This document shows positions 9,510 through 18,600 of a stretch of DNA of 64,000 nt, in pieces. The DNA is from Croceicoccus sediminis (GTDB taxonomy: Bacteria > Pseudomonadota > Alphaproteobacteria > Sphingomonadales > Sphingomonadaceae): assembly GCF_007570835.1 (NCBI RefSeq), contig NZ_SUNC01000002.1:1-64000 (forward strand), in the 5' to 3' direction. Positions within the stretch are counted from its first letter, which is position 1; each line of letters begins with the position of its first letter. A program made the translations under genes and the position numbers. The notes beneath the pieces were generated by a model. That model saw only the letters and a program-made list of their open reading frames with translations. It searched no databases and was not told where the DNA came from.

Positions 9510-10021
9510 CCCACGAGGTGTCCGAACTTTCGCGCTGGGTCGCCGTGGGGCAGGCGCAGGGCCGCGAGGTCGAAGTCATCGCCGACGCGGCGGAGCGGGA
9601 CCGGCTGGCCGAGCGGTTCGGCCTTGTCAGCGTCGAATCGCTGGAGGCGAAGCTGGCGCTGGAAAAGGACGGCATGATCGTCACCGCCAGCGGCCGCCTG
9701 CAGGCATCGTTCGTGCAGTCCTGCGCGATTTCGGGTGATGACCTGCCCGCCACGGCGGACGAACCGCTGTTGTTCCAGTTCGTGCCCGAAACCGGCGATG
9801 GCGAGCCGGACGAGGAAATCGAGCTGGACGCCAGCGATTGCGACGAGATCACTTATACGGGCGACCGTTTCGACATCGGCGAGGCCGTGGCGCAGAGCCT
9901 GGCGCTGGCCATCGATCCCTTCGCGACCGGCCCCGAAGCGGACCGCATCCGCACCGAGGTCGGCCTTGAAGAGCCGGAGAAGGAGAACCCCTTCGCCGCG
10001 CTGAAGGGGCTCAAGACCTGA
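9506..10021 (+). CDS. DUF177/YceD family protein
   Basis: A 171-residue acidic protein of the YceD family, recognised by CAISGDDLPATADEPLLFQFVP, which corresponds to the family's C-x-R/S core, and by the DRFDIGEAVAQSLALAIDPF block near residue 115. YceD proteins are linked to 23S rRNA accumulation and usually sit directly before rpmF (ribosomal protein L32). Here rpmF is absent and the partner is the bc1 chaperone, overlapped by 4 bases; this pairing is usual in sphingomonads. The next gene, putA, is convergent, 10 bases away. Confidence 0.85.
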   Translation: MTHEVSELSRWVAVGQAQGREVEVIADAAERDRLAERFGLVSVESLEAKLALEKDGMIVTASGRLQASFVQSCAISGDDLPATADEPLLFQFVPETGDGEPDEEIELDASDCDEITYTGDRFDIGEAVAQSLALAIDPFATGPEADRIRTEVGLEEPEKENPFAALKGLKT

Positions 10022-10031
10022 CCCTGCCGCC

Positions 10032-13000
10032 TTACGCCAGCGCCATCAGGCTGGCGTTGCCGCCCGCCGCCGTGGTGTTGGTCGAAGTCGCGACTTCCTC
10101 CATCAGCCATTCGCGGTGATAGTCGCCGTCGGGCCCCGGCGCTTGCAAAAGCGGGATCTGACCGCCCATCGCGGCGATATTGCCCAATATGTCGGTGTCC
10201 GGCGTCTCGATCAGGGCCGCACCCCAATGGCAATCGTCGGGCAGCACGTCGAGCCAGCGGACCGAAAGACCGTCGGGCACCACCACGTCGCGCAAATGTT
10301 CGCCCGCCAGGATCGCGGCGCTGTCGCCAGCCGAAGCCACGGTGACGAGCTGCTTTGCCAGCCCCTCACGCGTGCTGGGTACGACGAGCACTTCGCCGCG
10401 CGGTTTCAGTTCGTAGACGTTCTTTTCGCCCACCGGCCCCGGCAGTTCGACCGGCGCATCGGGTAGCGCGACTTTCGCTGCGGTCCGCACCAGGCGGCCA
10501 AGGTAAAGCGGCCCGCCCGCCTTCGGACCTGTGCCCGAAAGCCCGCACCCGCCAAAGGGCTGCACGCCGACGATGGCACCGATGGTGTTGCGATTGACAT
10601 AGACGTTGCCCACCTCGATCCGGTCGGTCACTTGCCGGATCGTTTCATCGAGCCGCGTGTGCAGGCCGAAAGTCAAGCCGTATCCCGTCTCGTTGATTGA
10701 ATCGATCAGCTTCATCAGGTCCTTGCGCTTGTAGCGAACGACGTGGAGCACAGGGCCGAAAACCTCGCGGCCCAGCCAGTCGATCGAGGCGATCTCGATG
10801 ATCGTGGGGGCGACGAACGTGCCGCGTTCGGTTTCGGGCGGCAGGTTGACGCGCTCGACGGTGCATCCGGCCTCTTCCATGCGGGCCACGTGTCCGTCGA
10901 TCATCTCGCGCGCTTCCTGCGTGATGACGGGGCCGACATCGGTCAGCAGCATTTCGGTATTGCCGATGCTCAGTTCATTGAGCGCGCCTTTCAGCATCTT
11001 CAGCTGTCGGTCCGCGATCTCTTCCTGAAGACACAGCACGCGCAGCGCCGAACACCGCTGTCCGGCGCTGTCGAAGGCGCTGCCGATCACGTCGGCGACG
11101 ACCTGTTCGGCCAGTGCCGAGCTGTCCACGACCATCGCGTTCTGCCCGCCGGTTTCCGCGATCAGCGGGATCGGCGCGCCATGGCGCGAAAGCCGCGTGG
11201 CCAGTTCCTTCTCGATCAGCTTGGCCACTTCGGTCGACCCGGTGAACATCACGCCCTCGACCTCGGGTGCAGCGACCATTGCCGCGCCGACATCGCCTGC
11301 GCCGGGCAGGAACAGCAGCGCGCTTTCGGGGATGCCCGCACGGTGCAGCAGGCGCACGGCCTCTGCCGCGATCAGCGGGGTTTCCTCGGCGGGTTTGGCA
11401 AGGACGGTATTGCCCGCGACCAACGCGGCAACGGCCTGTCCGACGAAGATCGCCAGCGGGAAGTTCCACGGGCTGATGCATACGATGGGGCCAAGCGGCT
11501 CGCTATCTGACAGCGTTTCGCGCGCCTGCAGCGCGTAATAACGCAGGAAGTCCACGGCCTCACGCACTTCGGCGATGGCGTTCGACGCGCTCTTGCCCGC
11601 CTCGCGCATGGTCAGGCCCATGAGCCGTTCCATGTCCGCTTCCATCATGTCGGCTGCGCGTTCAAGGCAGGCCGCGCGTTCGCTGACCGGGGTGGCTGCC
11701 CATGCTGCACTGCCCTTGGCCGCTTCGCGCGCGGCGTGGCGCACGTCGCGTTCGACGGCGAAGGCGCAATAGCCGACGACTTCCTGAAGATCGGCGGGAT
11801 TGCGCACCGGCATCCGCTTGCGCTCTACCCCAAGGCCGGGAACCATCGGCCCGGCCACCGGCATTTCGCGTCCCGATTCCTGCAACTTGTCCGACAGCGC
11901 GGCGAGCGCGAATTCGTTCGACAGGTCGATCCCGCGCGAATTGCGGCGGTCGGGGTAAAGGTCGCGCGGATTGTCGATCTCGTCATGCGGAGCGCCGCGC
12001 GGAACGATCGTCTTGGCCTGCTCCACAGGATCGGTCGCAAGGTCGGCGACCGAGACGTCGTTGTCCCAGATGCGGTGCACGAAGCTGGAGTTCGCACCGT
12101 TTTCCAGCAACCTGCGCACCAGATAGGCGAGCAACGTTTCGTGCGTGCCGACAGGGGCATAGATGCGGCACGGGCGGTTCAGCTTGGCCGCGGCGACGAC
12201 TTCTTCGTAAAGCGGTTCGCCCATGCCGTGCAGGCACTGGTATTCCCAATCGCCGACTTTGAAATCCGGCCCGGCCAGGTGATAGATCGCGGCCAGCGTC
12301 TGGGCATTGTGCGTCGCGAACTGCGGGAAGACCGCGTCGCGATTGTCCAGCAGCTTTTTCGCGCAGGCAAGATAGGACACGTCGGTGTGCACCTTGCGCG
12401 TGAAGACGGGAAAATCCTCCAGCCCTTCGACTTGCGCGCGCTTGATCTCGCTGTCCCAGTACGCCCCCTTGACCAGCCGGACCATGATGCGGCGATCAGC
12501 GCGGCGGGCGAGGTCGACGATCCAGTCGATGACGAACGGGCAACGCTTGCCATAGGCCTGCACGACGAAGCCCAGCCCGTCCCATCCGGCCAGATCCTCG
12601 TTCATCGCCAGCGCTTCGACGATGTCGAGCGAGAGTTCGAGACGGTCCGCTTCTTCGGCATCGATGTTGAGCCCGATGTCGTAGGATTTGGCGAGCTTTG
12701 CCAGTTCCAGCACCTTGGGCGTCAGTTCGGCCATCACCCGGTGCGCCTGTGCGCGGACATAGCGGGGGAACAGCGCGGACAGCTTGATCGAAATGCCCGG
12801 CCCCTTGTGGATACCGCGCCCATCCGATGCCTTGCCGATGGCGTGGATCGCGCGTTCGTAGTCGGCATAATACCGGTCCGCGTCCGCCGCGGTCGTCGCC
12901 GCTTCGCCCAGCATGTCGTAGCTGTAGGAAAAGCCCTTCGTTTCATAGACGCGGGCGCGCTTCAGCGCTTCCCGGATCGTCTCTCCGGTGACGAACTGTT

Positions 13001-13544
13001 CGCCCATCAGCTCCATCGCGATGTCGACGCCCTGCCGGATGACCGGTTCGCCCGCACGCGCGATCACGCGGGTCAGCGCGGTGGCCAGCGACTTGTCGTT
13101 GACGCTCGACACCAGCTTGCGCGTAACGACAAGGCCCCATGTCGCCGCGTTCACGAACAGAGGACGGCCCTGCCCCAGGTGCGACTGCCAATCGCCATTG
13201 GCGATCTTGTCGCGGATCAGCGCGTCTCGCGTTTCGGCATCGGGAATGCGCAGCAGCGCTTCGGCAAGGCACATCAGCGCAACGCCTTCGTGGCTGGACA
13301 GCGAGTATTCCTTGACCAGCCCCTCGACCCCGCCGCGCTGGCCTTTCTTGCGAAGGGCCTTCACCAGATTTTCGGTCAGGTCGCGCACCGGCGCGCGCAA
13401 ATCGTCGGGCAGCTCTGCCGCCGCGATAAGCGGTACGACACAGTCCGGTTCGGATCGGCGATAGGCCGCCGTGATCACCTTGCGCAGGCGGGTTGCCGGC
13501 TGAACCGGGGGAGCGAAAGAAGCGAAAGGATGGTGAAAGTCCAC
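10032..13544 (-). CDS. putA: Bifunctional proline dehydrogenase / L-glutamate gamma-semialdehyde dehydrogenase
   Basis: This 1170-residue PutA oxidises proline to glutamate in two steps. The FAD-dependent proline dehydrogenase barrel covers about residues 110-470 (ISIKLSALFPRY, GLNIDAEEADRL, VRLVKGAYWDSEIKRAQVEG), and the NAD-dependent aldehyde dehydrogenase domain about 530-1010, with catalytic Cys831 in SAGQRCSALRV and the Glu in AETGGQNAMVVDSS. The remaining C-terminus (about 1030-1170) is the extra conserved domain of long PutAs. The N-terminus has no clear ribbon-helix-helix DNA-binding domain, so this PutA should not be its own repressor; the divergent Lrp-type gene fits that role. Confidence 0.97.
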   Translation of the reverse strand: MDFHHPFASFAPPVQPATRLRKVITAAYRRSEPDCVVPLIAAAELPDDLRAPVRDLTENLVKALRKKGQRGGVEGLVKEYSLSSHEGVALMCLAEALLRIPDAETRDALIRDKIANGDWQSHLGQGRPLFVNAATWGLVVTRKLVSSVNDKSLATALTRVIARAGEPVIRQGVDIAMELMGEQFVTGETIREALKRARVYETKGFSYSYDMLGEAATTAADADRYYADYERAIHAIGKASDGRGIHKGPGISIKLSALFPRYVRAQAHRVMAELTPKVLELAKLAKSYDIGLNIDAEEADRLELSLDIVEALAMNEDLAGWDGLGFVVQAYGKRCPFVIDWIVDLARRADRRIMVRLVKGAYWDSEIKRAQVEGLEDFPVFTRKVHTDVSYLACAKKLLDNRDAVFPQFATHNAQTLAAIYHLAGPDFKVGDWEYQCLHGMGEPLYEEVVAAAKLNRPCRIYAPVGTHETLLAYLVRRLLENGANSSFVHRIWDNDVSVADLATDPVEQAKTIVPRGAPHDEIDNPRDLYPDRRNSRGIDLSNEFALAALSDKLQESGREMPVAGPMVPGLGVERKRMPVRNPADLQEVVGYCAFAVERDVRHAAREAAKGSAAWAATPVSERAACLERAADMMEADMERLMGLTMREAGKSASNAIAEVREAVDFLRYYALQARETLSDSEPLGPIVCISPWNFPLAIFVGQAVAALVAGNTVLAKPAEETPLIAAEAVRLLHRAGIPESALLFLPGAGDVGAAMVAAPEVEGVMFTGSTEVAKLIEKELATRLSRHGAPIPLIAETGGQNAMVVDSSALAEQVVADVIGSAFDSAGQRCSALRVLCLQEEIADRQLKMLKGALNELSIGNTEMLLTDVGPVITQEAREMIDGHVARMEEAGCTVERVNLPPETERGTFVAPTIIEIASIDWLGREVFGPVLHVVRYKRKDLMKLIDSINETGYGLTFGLHTRLDETIRQVTDRIEVGNVYVNRNTIGAIVGVQPFGGCGLSGTGPKAGGPLYLGRLVRTAAKVALPDAPVELPGPVGEKNVYELKPRGEVLVVPSTREGLAKQLVTVASAGDSAAILAGEHLRDVVVPDGLSVRWLDVLPDDCHWGAALIETPDTDILGNIAAMGGQIPLLQAPGPDGDYHREWLMEEVATSTNTTAAGGNASLMALA

Positions 13545-13664
13545 GGGCGGGCCTTCTCGTCAGTGTGAACCTGCAAGGTATCATCGAGCAGATAGGAAAA
13601 GGCACTAAAGAGTGGCATAACACACTCCGGTTCGTGCCTTTTTATAGGGGTTCAACTGTTCGAA
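13545..13664. promoter_or_regulatory. putA / Lrp-regulator divergent promoter region
   Basis: A 120-base gap separates the divergent starts of putA and the Lrp/AsnC gene. It contains an AT-rich segment (TTTTTATAGG, about 13638-13647) suitable for a promoter of the regulator. By analogy with Agrobacterium and Rhodobacter PutR, the regulator should bind here to control putA in response to proline; no precise site was defined. Confidence 0.4.
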
Positions 13665-14138
13665 ATGCCTAAATATCCCGAATCCCAAGGTCCGATCGAC
13701 CGACTGGACCGTCGCATCATCGAAGAATTGCAGACCGACGGCCGCTTGACCGTCACCGAACTGGCGCGGCGGGTCGGCCTGTCGAAAACCCCGTGCCAGC
13801 TGCGCATGAAGCGGTTGATGGACGAGGGGTACATTCGCGGTTTCCGCGCGGTGGTCGATCCGGTCAAACTGGGACTGGCCCAGATCGCCTTTGCCGAAGT
13901 CAAACTGCTCGACACCGGCGACAAGTCGATGCGCGAATTCCGCAAGGCCGTGCTGCAGGTGGAGCAGGTGGAGGAATGCCACATGATCGCGGGCAATTTC
14001 GATTTCCTGCTGAAAGTCCGCACCAAGGACATCGCCAGTTATCGCCAGGTGTTGGGCGAGCGGATCTCCACCCTGCCCAACGTGTCCAGCACGTCGTCCT
14101 TCGTGGTGATGGAAACGATCGTGGAGGCGGGCGACTGA
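13665..14138 (+). CDS. Lrp/AsnC family regulator, probable proline-responsive activator of putA
   Basis: A 157-residue Lrp/AsnC protein. The N-terminal winged HTH (about residues 8-60: LDRRIIEELQTDGRLTVTEL, then GLSKTPCQLRMKRL) is followed by the RAM ligand-binding domain (about 70-150; VEECHMIAGNFDFLLKVRTKD). Its divergent placement next to putA matches the PutR arrangement of other alphaproteobacteria, where it activates putA when proline is present. Ligand and target are inferred from context only. Confidence 0.88.
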   Translation: MPKYPESQGPIDRLDRRIIEELQTDGRLTVTELARRVGLSKTPCQLRMKRLMDEGYIRGFRAVVDPVKLGLAQIAFAEVKLLDTGDKSMREFRKAVLQVEQVEECHMIAGNFDFLLKVRTKDIASYRQVLGERISTLPNVSSTSSFVVMETIVEAGD

Positions 14139-14142
14139 CGCC

Positions 14143-14943
14143 CTAGTCGCTGATCGCGGCGATTTCATCACGGAACGCGGCGCGTGAAATCTCGCCAACG
14201 TGGGTCGTTACCACTTGCCCCGCTGCGTCGACGAAGACGGTGGTGGGGATGGTGCCATTGCCCAGCTCACGGCCGAGCGCGCCGGCAGGATCGAGGACGA
14301 CGCCGCCGGGCCGAAACCCCGCTTCCTTGATGAAAGACGCGACCGATGCGGCATCCTCGCGCTGATTGACCAGCAGGACCGGCACTTCGCTGCGAGCGGC
14401 TTCATGGGTCAACATGGGCATTTCCCGGCGGCAGGGCCCACACCAGGTCGCCCAGAGGTTCACGACATAGGGCCGACCCTTTAGCGTGGAAGTGTCGAAC
14501 GGCCTGCCGTCCAACGTCGTCAGCACGGGCAGGTCGGGCATCGGATAGGGCGCAGGCCTTAACGCCGCTGCCCCCGCAAACCACGCCGCAGCGCAAATCG
14601 CCAGCGCGGCCTGTGCCATGACCAGCGCGCGGCCCCGCCGCAATCGCCACACCAGAAACAGCGCCGCCGCGACGAAACCCGCCCACGCGACAAAGCCGCC
14701 CTGCCAGAACGCGAAGATATCGAACCAGTCGTCGGAATACGCCGACCAGTGCCTGATGACATAGGCCGCCCGCGCGGCGACGATACCGACCAGCAGTGTC
14801 GCCCCCACGGCGCCGGCATCGGCCCGGCCCGTCCGCACGGCGATCCTGTCCATCGCGAACAGGAACGCCAGCATCAGGACAACGGCAAGAAGCCGGTCCG
14901 CAGCAAGCGCGACCGGCCCCAGATGGACGATGCCGTCAGTCAT
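14143..14943 (-). CDS. Membrane-anchored thioredoxin-like protein (TlpA/ResA type) with Lgt-like helices
   Basis: This is a 266-residue fusion. Residues 1-130 form four or so membrane helices resembling part of a prolipoprotein diacylglyceryl transferase-like (Lgt) region (RAAYVIRHWSAYSDDWFDI and FWQGGFVAWAGF), and residues 135-266 form a TlpA/AhpC-TSA thioredoxin domain with the active-site WCGPC (Cys168, Cys171) and the cis-proline in GTIPTTVF. The thioredoxin part should face the periplasm and reduce disulfides, for instance in cytochrome c or oxidase assembly. The Lgt-like part lacks enough of the enzyme to be an active transferase, so it is probably an anchor or electron conduit. The last bases nearly meet the Lrp gene. 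Confidence 0.78.
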   Translation of the reverse strand: MTDGIVHLGPVALAADRLLAVVLMLAFLFAMDRIAVRTGRADAGAVGATLLVGIVAARAAYVIRHWSAYSDDWFDIFAFWQGGFVAWAGFVAAALFLVWRLRRGRALVMAQAALAICAAAWFAGAAALRPAPYPMPDLPVLTTLDGRPFDTSTLKGRPYVVNLWATWCGPCRREMPMLTHEAARSEVPVLLVNQREDAASVASFIKEAGFRPGGVVLDPAGALGRELGNGTIPTTVFVDAAGQVVTTHVGEISRAAFRDEIAAISD

Positions 14944-14981
14944 TCAGTGTGCAATCCGCCCGAACGGAACGGGCCGTGCCC

Positions 14982-15551
14982 TCAGAACGGAATATCGTCG
15001 TCGAGATCGTCGTAGCCGCCGCCCGAGCCACCCGATGAACCCGAACTGCCCGACGATCCGCCGCCCTGATTCCAGCCGCCACCGGCTGCGCCCGCAGCAC
15101 CGGCGCCCGCGCCCTGGTTCCAGCCGCCGCCGGACGAACCGCCCGAGCCGCCGCCCCAATCACCGCCGCCACCGCCGCGGTTGCCGCCACCGCCGCCCGA
15201 CGCGCCGTCGAGCATGGTGAGCGTACCGTTCATGCCGCGCAGCACGACTTCGGTGCTGTACCGGTCATTGCCCTGCTGGTCCTGCCACTTGCGGGTCTGC
15301 AGCTGGCCTTCGATGTAGACCTTGCTGCCCTTGCGCAGGAAACGTTCGACCACGCCGACCAGACCCTCGGAGAAGATCGCGACGGTGTGCCACTCGGTCC
15401 TCTCCTGCCGCTCGCCGGTGTTGCGGTCCTTCCACGTCTCGCTCGTCGCGATGCGCAGGTTGGCCACTTTGCCGCCGTTCTGGAAGCTGCGGATTTCCGG
15501 GTCCGCGCCGAGGTTGCCGATCAGCATGACCTTGTTGAGTGAGCCCGCCAT
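14982..15551 (-). CDS. ssb: Single-stranded DNA-binding protein
   Basis: The 189-residue protein has an OB-fold at residues 1-112 ([56 protein letters not shown]), a very Gly-rich linker with repeated GGGWNQG units, and the acidic tail DDDIPF that recruits repair and replication proteins. It acts as a tetramer. The start at 15551 matches the family; an upstream extension to 15653 is unconserved. Confidence 0.96.
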   Translation of the reverse strand: MAGSLNKVMLIGNLGADPEIRSFQNGGKVANLRIATSETWKDRNTGERQERTEWHTVAIFSEGLVGVVERFLRKGSKVYIEGQLQTRKWQDQQGNDRYSTEVVLRGMNGTLTMLDGASGGGGGNRGGGGGDWGGGSGGSSGGGWNQGAGAGAAGAAGGGWNQGGGSSGSSGSSGGSGGGYDDLDDDIPF

Positions 15552-15698
15552 GTTCTCTCCGCCTTCGATGGGATGAAGGGCGCAACGCCGGATTGGCCGC
15601 GCCCGAAGTGATTCTGGGTGAAGGATATAGGACCGCCCCCGCGCCCGCGCCAATGGCAGCGGGGCGGATTGTGCGGGCTTATCGACAGGCCTCTGGCG

Positions 15699-17549
15699 TC
15701 AGAGCCCGGCGGCGGTCGCGATCCAGAACGTTGCACCTGCCGCGATATAGGCCAGCGCGAACAGGTAGAGCAGCATGACGATGGGCCATTTCCAGCCGTT
15801 CGTCTCACGCTTGGCCACGGCGATGGTCGACAGGCACTGCGGCGCGAAGACAAACCAAGCCAGGAACGACAGCGCCATCGGCAAGGTCCAGTCGGCGGCC
15901 AGCCGCGTGCCCAGCGCCTCTGCCGTTTCGTCCTCGTCGTCGCTCGCCACGGCATATGTGGTGGCCAGCGAGGACACGGCAACTTCGCGCGCGGCCATTG
16001 CCGGGATCAGCGACAGGGCCATGTCGCGGTTGAAGCCGATCGGTTCGACCACGACGGCAAGGCCATTGGCCAGTTTGCCCGCGATGGAGGCGTCGACCTG
16101 GTTCTCGCCCGGTTCTGCCTGGGGGAAGGACAACAGCAGCCACAGGACGATGGTAACGGTAAAGATGATCGTGCCCGCGCGGCGCAGGAAGATGTAGCCG
16201 CGCTGCCACAGGCCGATGGCGATGTCGCGTGCACGCGGCCACTGATAACGCGGCAGTTCCATGATGAAGCCCGACGCCGCCCCTTGCGTCACGCTGCGGC
16301 GCAGGACGAAGGCGACCAGCATGGCCCCGACTATCCCTGCGACGTAAAGCGCGAAAAGGACCAGCCCCTGAAGCCCGATGCCCGGCCCGACGGTCTGCGC
16401 GGGAATGAACGCGGCGATGATGACGGCATAGACCGGCAGGCGCGCCGAACATGTCATCAGCGGCGCGATCAGGATCGTGGTCAGCCGGTCCTTGGGATCG
16501 GTGATCGAACGCGTCGCCATGATGCCGGGAATGGCGCAGGCAAAGCTGGACAGCAGCGGGATGAAGCTGCGGCCCGACAGGCCCACGGACGCCATCATGC
16601 GGTCCATCAGGTATGCCGCGCGGGCCATGTATCCGGTCGCCTCCATCACCAGGATGAAGAAGAACAGGATGATGATCTGCGGCAGGAAGACGACTACCGA
16701 ACCGACGCCTGCCAGAAGCCCCTCGGTCACGGCGTCGCGCAAGAGGCCCGCCGGGAAATTGGTGACGACCGCGTCGGACAGGGCGGCCACGACCCCTTCG
16801 AGCGCATCGGCAAAGGGCGCCGCCCAGGCGAAAACGGCCTGGAACACGATGAACAGCAGCGCGAAGAGCACGACCGGCCCGATCCACGGATGCAGCAGGA
16901 CCTTGTCCAACCCGCGGTGCAGACGGCGCTGCTTCGTTTCCGAAATGATCGCACCCTTGGCCATGGCCCGCGCGCTGACGCGGCGTTCGACGATGTCGAC
17001 ATGGGTGGGCAGGGTCGGTTCGTGCGCGCCCTCTTCGGTGACTTTCGCGACTTCTGCGGTCAGTTCGGTCAAGCCCTTGCGCCGCACGGCGACGGTTTCG
17101 ATCACCGGAACGCCCAGCGATTCTTCCAGGGCCTTGGGATCGAGCACGAGCCCGTCACGCGCGGCAAGGTCCAGCATGTTGAGCGCGAGGACCGTCGGCA
17201 TGCCCAGCGCGATGACTTCCTGCGCGAAAACCAGATGCTGTTCGAGGTTGTTGGCATCGACCACGACGATCAGCGCGTCGGGACGGCGCTGACCTTCCTG
17301 GTGGCCCATGACGACATCGCGGGTCACGGCCTCGTCGGGGCTGGACGGTTCGAACGAATAGGAACCGGGCAGGTCGATCAGTTCGGCCGGCTCGCCGCTG
17401 GCAAATGTCATGCGCCCCGCCTTGCGCTCCACCGTCACGCCCGGATAGTTCGCAATCTTCTGGCGTGCGCCGGTCAGGGCGTTGAACAGCGCGCTCTTGC
17501 CCGCGTTGGGATTGCCGACCAGTGCGATCGTGCGCGGCGCGCGGCTCAC
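15699..17549 (-). CDS. feoB: FeoB ferrous iron transporter
   Basis: This 616-residue inner-membrane Fe(II) transporter has an N-terminal G domain with G1 GNPNAGKS (12-19), G2 NYPGVTVERK, G3 DLPGSYSF and G4-like LNMLD. A helical spacer follows, then a membrane core with the Gate motifs (SGRSFIPLLSSFACAIPGI around residue 330 and LMTCSARLPVYAV). It is shorter than enterobacterial FeoB (about 770) because the C-terminal loop and helices are compact, as in many alphaproteobacteria. The start codon is GTG at 17549, overlapping the feoA stop as GTGA. Confidence 0.96.
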   Translation of the reverse strand: MSRAPRTIALVGNPNAGKSALFNALTGARQKIANYPGVTVERKAGRMTFASGEPAELIDLPGSYSFEPSSPDEAVTRDVVMGHQEGQRRPDALIVVVDANNLEQHLVFAQEVIALGMPTVLALNMLDLAARDGLVLDPKALEESLGVPVIETVAVRRKGLTELTAEVAKVTEEGAHEPTLPTHVDIVERRVSARAMAKGAIISETKQRRLHRGLDKVLLHPWIGPVVLFALLFIVFQAVFAWAAPFADALEGVVAALSDAVVTNFPAGLLRDAVTEGLLAGVGSVVVFLPQIIILFFFILVMEATGYMARAAYLMDRMMASVGLSGRSFIPLLSSFACAIPGIMATRSITDPKDRLTTILIAPLMTCSARLPVYAVIIAAFIPAQTVGPGIGLQGLVLFALYVAGIVGAMLVAFVLRRSVTQGAASGFIMELPRYQWPRARDIAIGLWQRGYIFLRRAGTIIFTVTIVLWLLLSFPQAEPGENQVDASIAGKLANGLAVVVEPIGFNRDMALSLIPAMAAREVAVSSLATTYAVASDDEDETAEALGTRLAADWTLPMALSFLAWFVFAPQCLSTIAVAKRETNGWKWPIVMLLYLFALAYIAAGATFWIATAAGL

Positions 17550-17854
17550 TTCGCGTACTCCGAAGCGGTGTGTCCCGAGGGATGCACGCCTTCGTCGGGC
17601 GCATCGACGACCGTAATGGCCAGCGCATGGGCGCGGCGCAGGGCGACGGTCATGCGGCCGATTTCAATCGCGATCGGATCACGACCCGAAAAGATGCCGC
17701 GATGCGCGATCTTGAGGACCGCCCCGCTGTCGATGCCTAGCGCGCGCAATCGGCGGGCCTCGCCCTCGTCCAGAACGGCCCAATCGACCGCGACGACGCG
17801 GACGGCGTTTCCAAGCGGCCTGTCGGCCAGCGACATCTCGGCATGTGCAGTCAT
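17546..17854 (-). CDS. feoA: FeoA, SH3-like partner of FeoB
   Basis: A 102-residue FeoA protein with the SH3-like family pattern LADRPLG, RRLRALGIDSGAVLKIAH and PIAIEIGRMTVALRRAHA (split). FeoA is a small cytoplasmic factor needed for FeoB function. The ATG at 17854 is chosen as the family start; the frame extends to 17893 through the promoter region. It is the first gene of the feoAB operon and is preceded by Fur-like and FNR-like sites. Confidence 0.9.
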   Translation of the reverse strand: MTAHAEMSLADRPLGNAVRVVAVDWAVLDEGEARRLRALGIDSGAVLKIAHRGIFSGRDPIAIEIGRMTVALRRAHALAITVVDAPDEGVHPSGHTASEYAK

Positions 17855-17887
17855 GAGAATCGGGCGGGTCGCACAAGTCAGACGACT

Positions 17888-17907
17888 TTGCAACTCATTC
17901 TCAATAA
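17888..17907 (-). promoter_or_regulatory. Candidate Fur box upstream of feoAB
   Basis: Read on the minus strand the sequence is ATTGAGAATGAGTTGCAA, close to the classical Fur pattern of TGAGAATN-ATTCTCA half sites, with the left half well matched and the right half weaker. Location about 35-50 bases upstream of feoA fits iron repression. The call is by motif comparison only. Confidence 0.45.
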
Positions 17908-17921
17908 TTGACCTGAATCAA
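17908..17921 (-). promoter_or_regulatory. Candidate FNR/FixK box upstream of feoAB
   Basis: TTGACCTGAATCAA matches the FNR/FixK consensus TTGAT-N4-ATCAA at nine of ten defined positions. Its centre lies about 60 bases before the feoA ATG, so it could activate feoAB under low oxygen, when Fe(II) is available. It also lies only 8 bases beyond the coq9 stop codon, so the feo promoter starts in the tail of that gene's 3' region. Confidence 0.5.
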
Positions 17922-17928
17922 ATTCGCC

Positions 17929-18594
17929 TCAGCGCGCGGGGTAACGCAGGCGCCCCAACATGCGGGCAAGGCTGAAGTGTTCGCGGTCGCCCCCGGTGAA
18001 GCGGGCCTTGGCCTTGCCAAAGCGCGCCACGTCTTCCAGCCGCCGGTCGAGGAAGGAGTAAGTGTCGGCCTGGCCCGCGCTGTCGTCGTCGACCAGCACG
18101 GTCAGCGTCGCAGCATAGATAGAGGCCAGGATCGCGCGCTTGGAATAGTGGTTGAAGTCGGTCGCGGTATCGCCCGCCATGCGCCACATCAGGTCCGCGG
18201 TGCGCCAGCTCAGCTTTGCGGTGCGGACCGCGTTTTGCGGCATCGCCATGACAACGAGCGCGCGGCGCAGCGCCTCGCGCTTTTGCGCGGCCTGTTCGAT
18301 GCGGAAAACGACGAGCGAGCGGATCCGCTGCGAAAAGCCCATCTGCGCGATCATGTCCGCCGGCAAAGCCTCGGCCATCGCGCGGTCGGTGGCGGAAATC
18401 CACGCCTCGATCATGTCCATCGGACCGCCCGGATAGGCGAGCCGCGCGACATCGGGGTCCAGCCCTTCGAACTCGGCAGCGGACGCCACCGCCTTGTCCG
18501 TCCAGCCGTCGAACACGGCGGCATCGGCCACGGCCGGAGCCAGGGCCTGCGCCATTTCGTCCAGCGTCATCGATGCGTAGTCGGGCTTTTCCAT
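17929..18594 (-). CDS. COQ9 family ubiquinone biosynthesis protein
   Basis: A 221-residue protein of the COQ9/TetR-fold family. Recognisable blocks are DGWTDKAVASAAEFEGLDP, IRSLVVFRIEQAAQKREALRRAL (split), and TDFNHYSKRAILASIYAAT near residue 145, all typical of alphaproteobacterial COQ9. The mitochondrial homologue binds isoprenoid lipids and presents ubiquinone intermediates to the hydroxylase Coq7. Its gene is followed by feoAB on the same strand after a promoter region and lies 6 bases after the ankyrin gene, probably in one transcript with it. Confidence 0.9.
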   Translation of the reverse strand: MEKPDYASMTLDEMAQALAPAVADAAVFDGWTDKAVASAAEFEGLDPDVARLAYPGGPMDMIEAWISATDRAMAEALPADMIAQMGFSQRIRSLVVFRIEQAAQKREALRRALVVMAMPQNAVRTAKLSWRTADLMWRMAGDTATDFNHYSKRAILASIYAATLTVLVDDDSAGQADTYSFLDRRLEDVARFGKAKARFTGGDREHFSLARMLGRLRYPAR

Positions 18595-18600
18595 GTCGGT

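Noticed and set aside
11736-17975. Very long open frames on the plus strand opposite putA (about 610 codons) and feoB (about 785 codons)
   Set aside because: They are mirror frames of GC-rich genes with His/Arg/Asp-rich, low-complexity translations and no domain similarity; the minus-strand genes are unmistakable.
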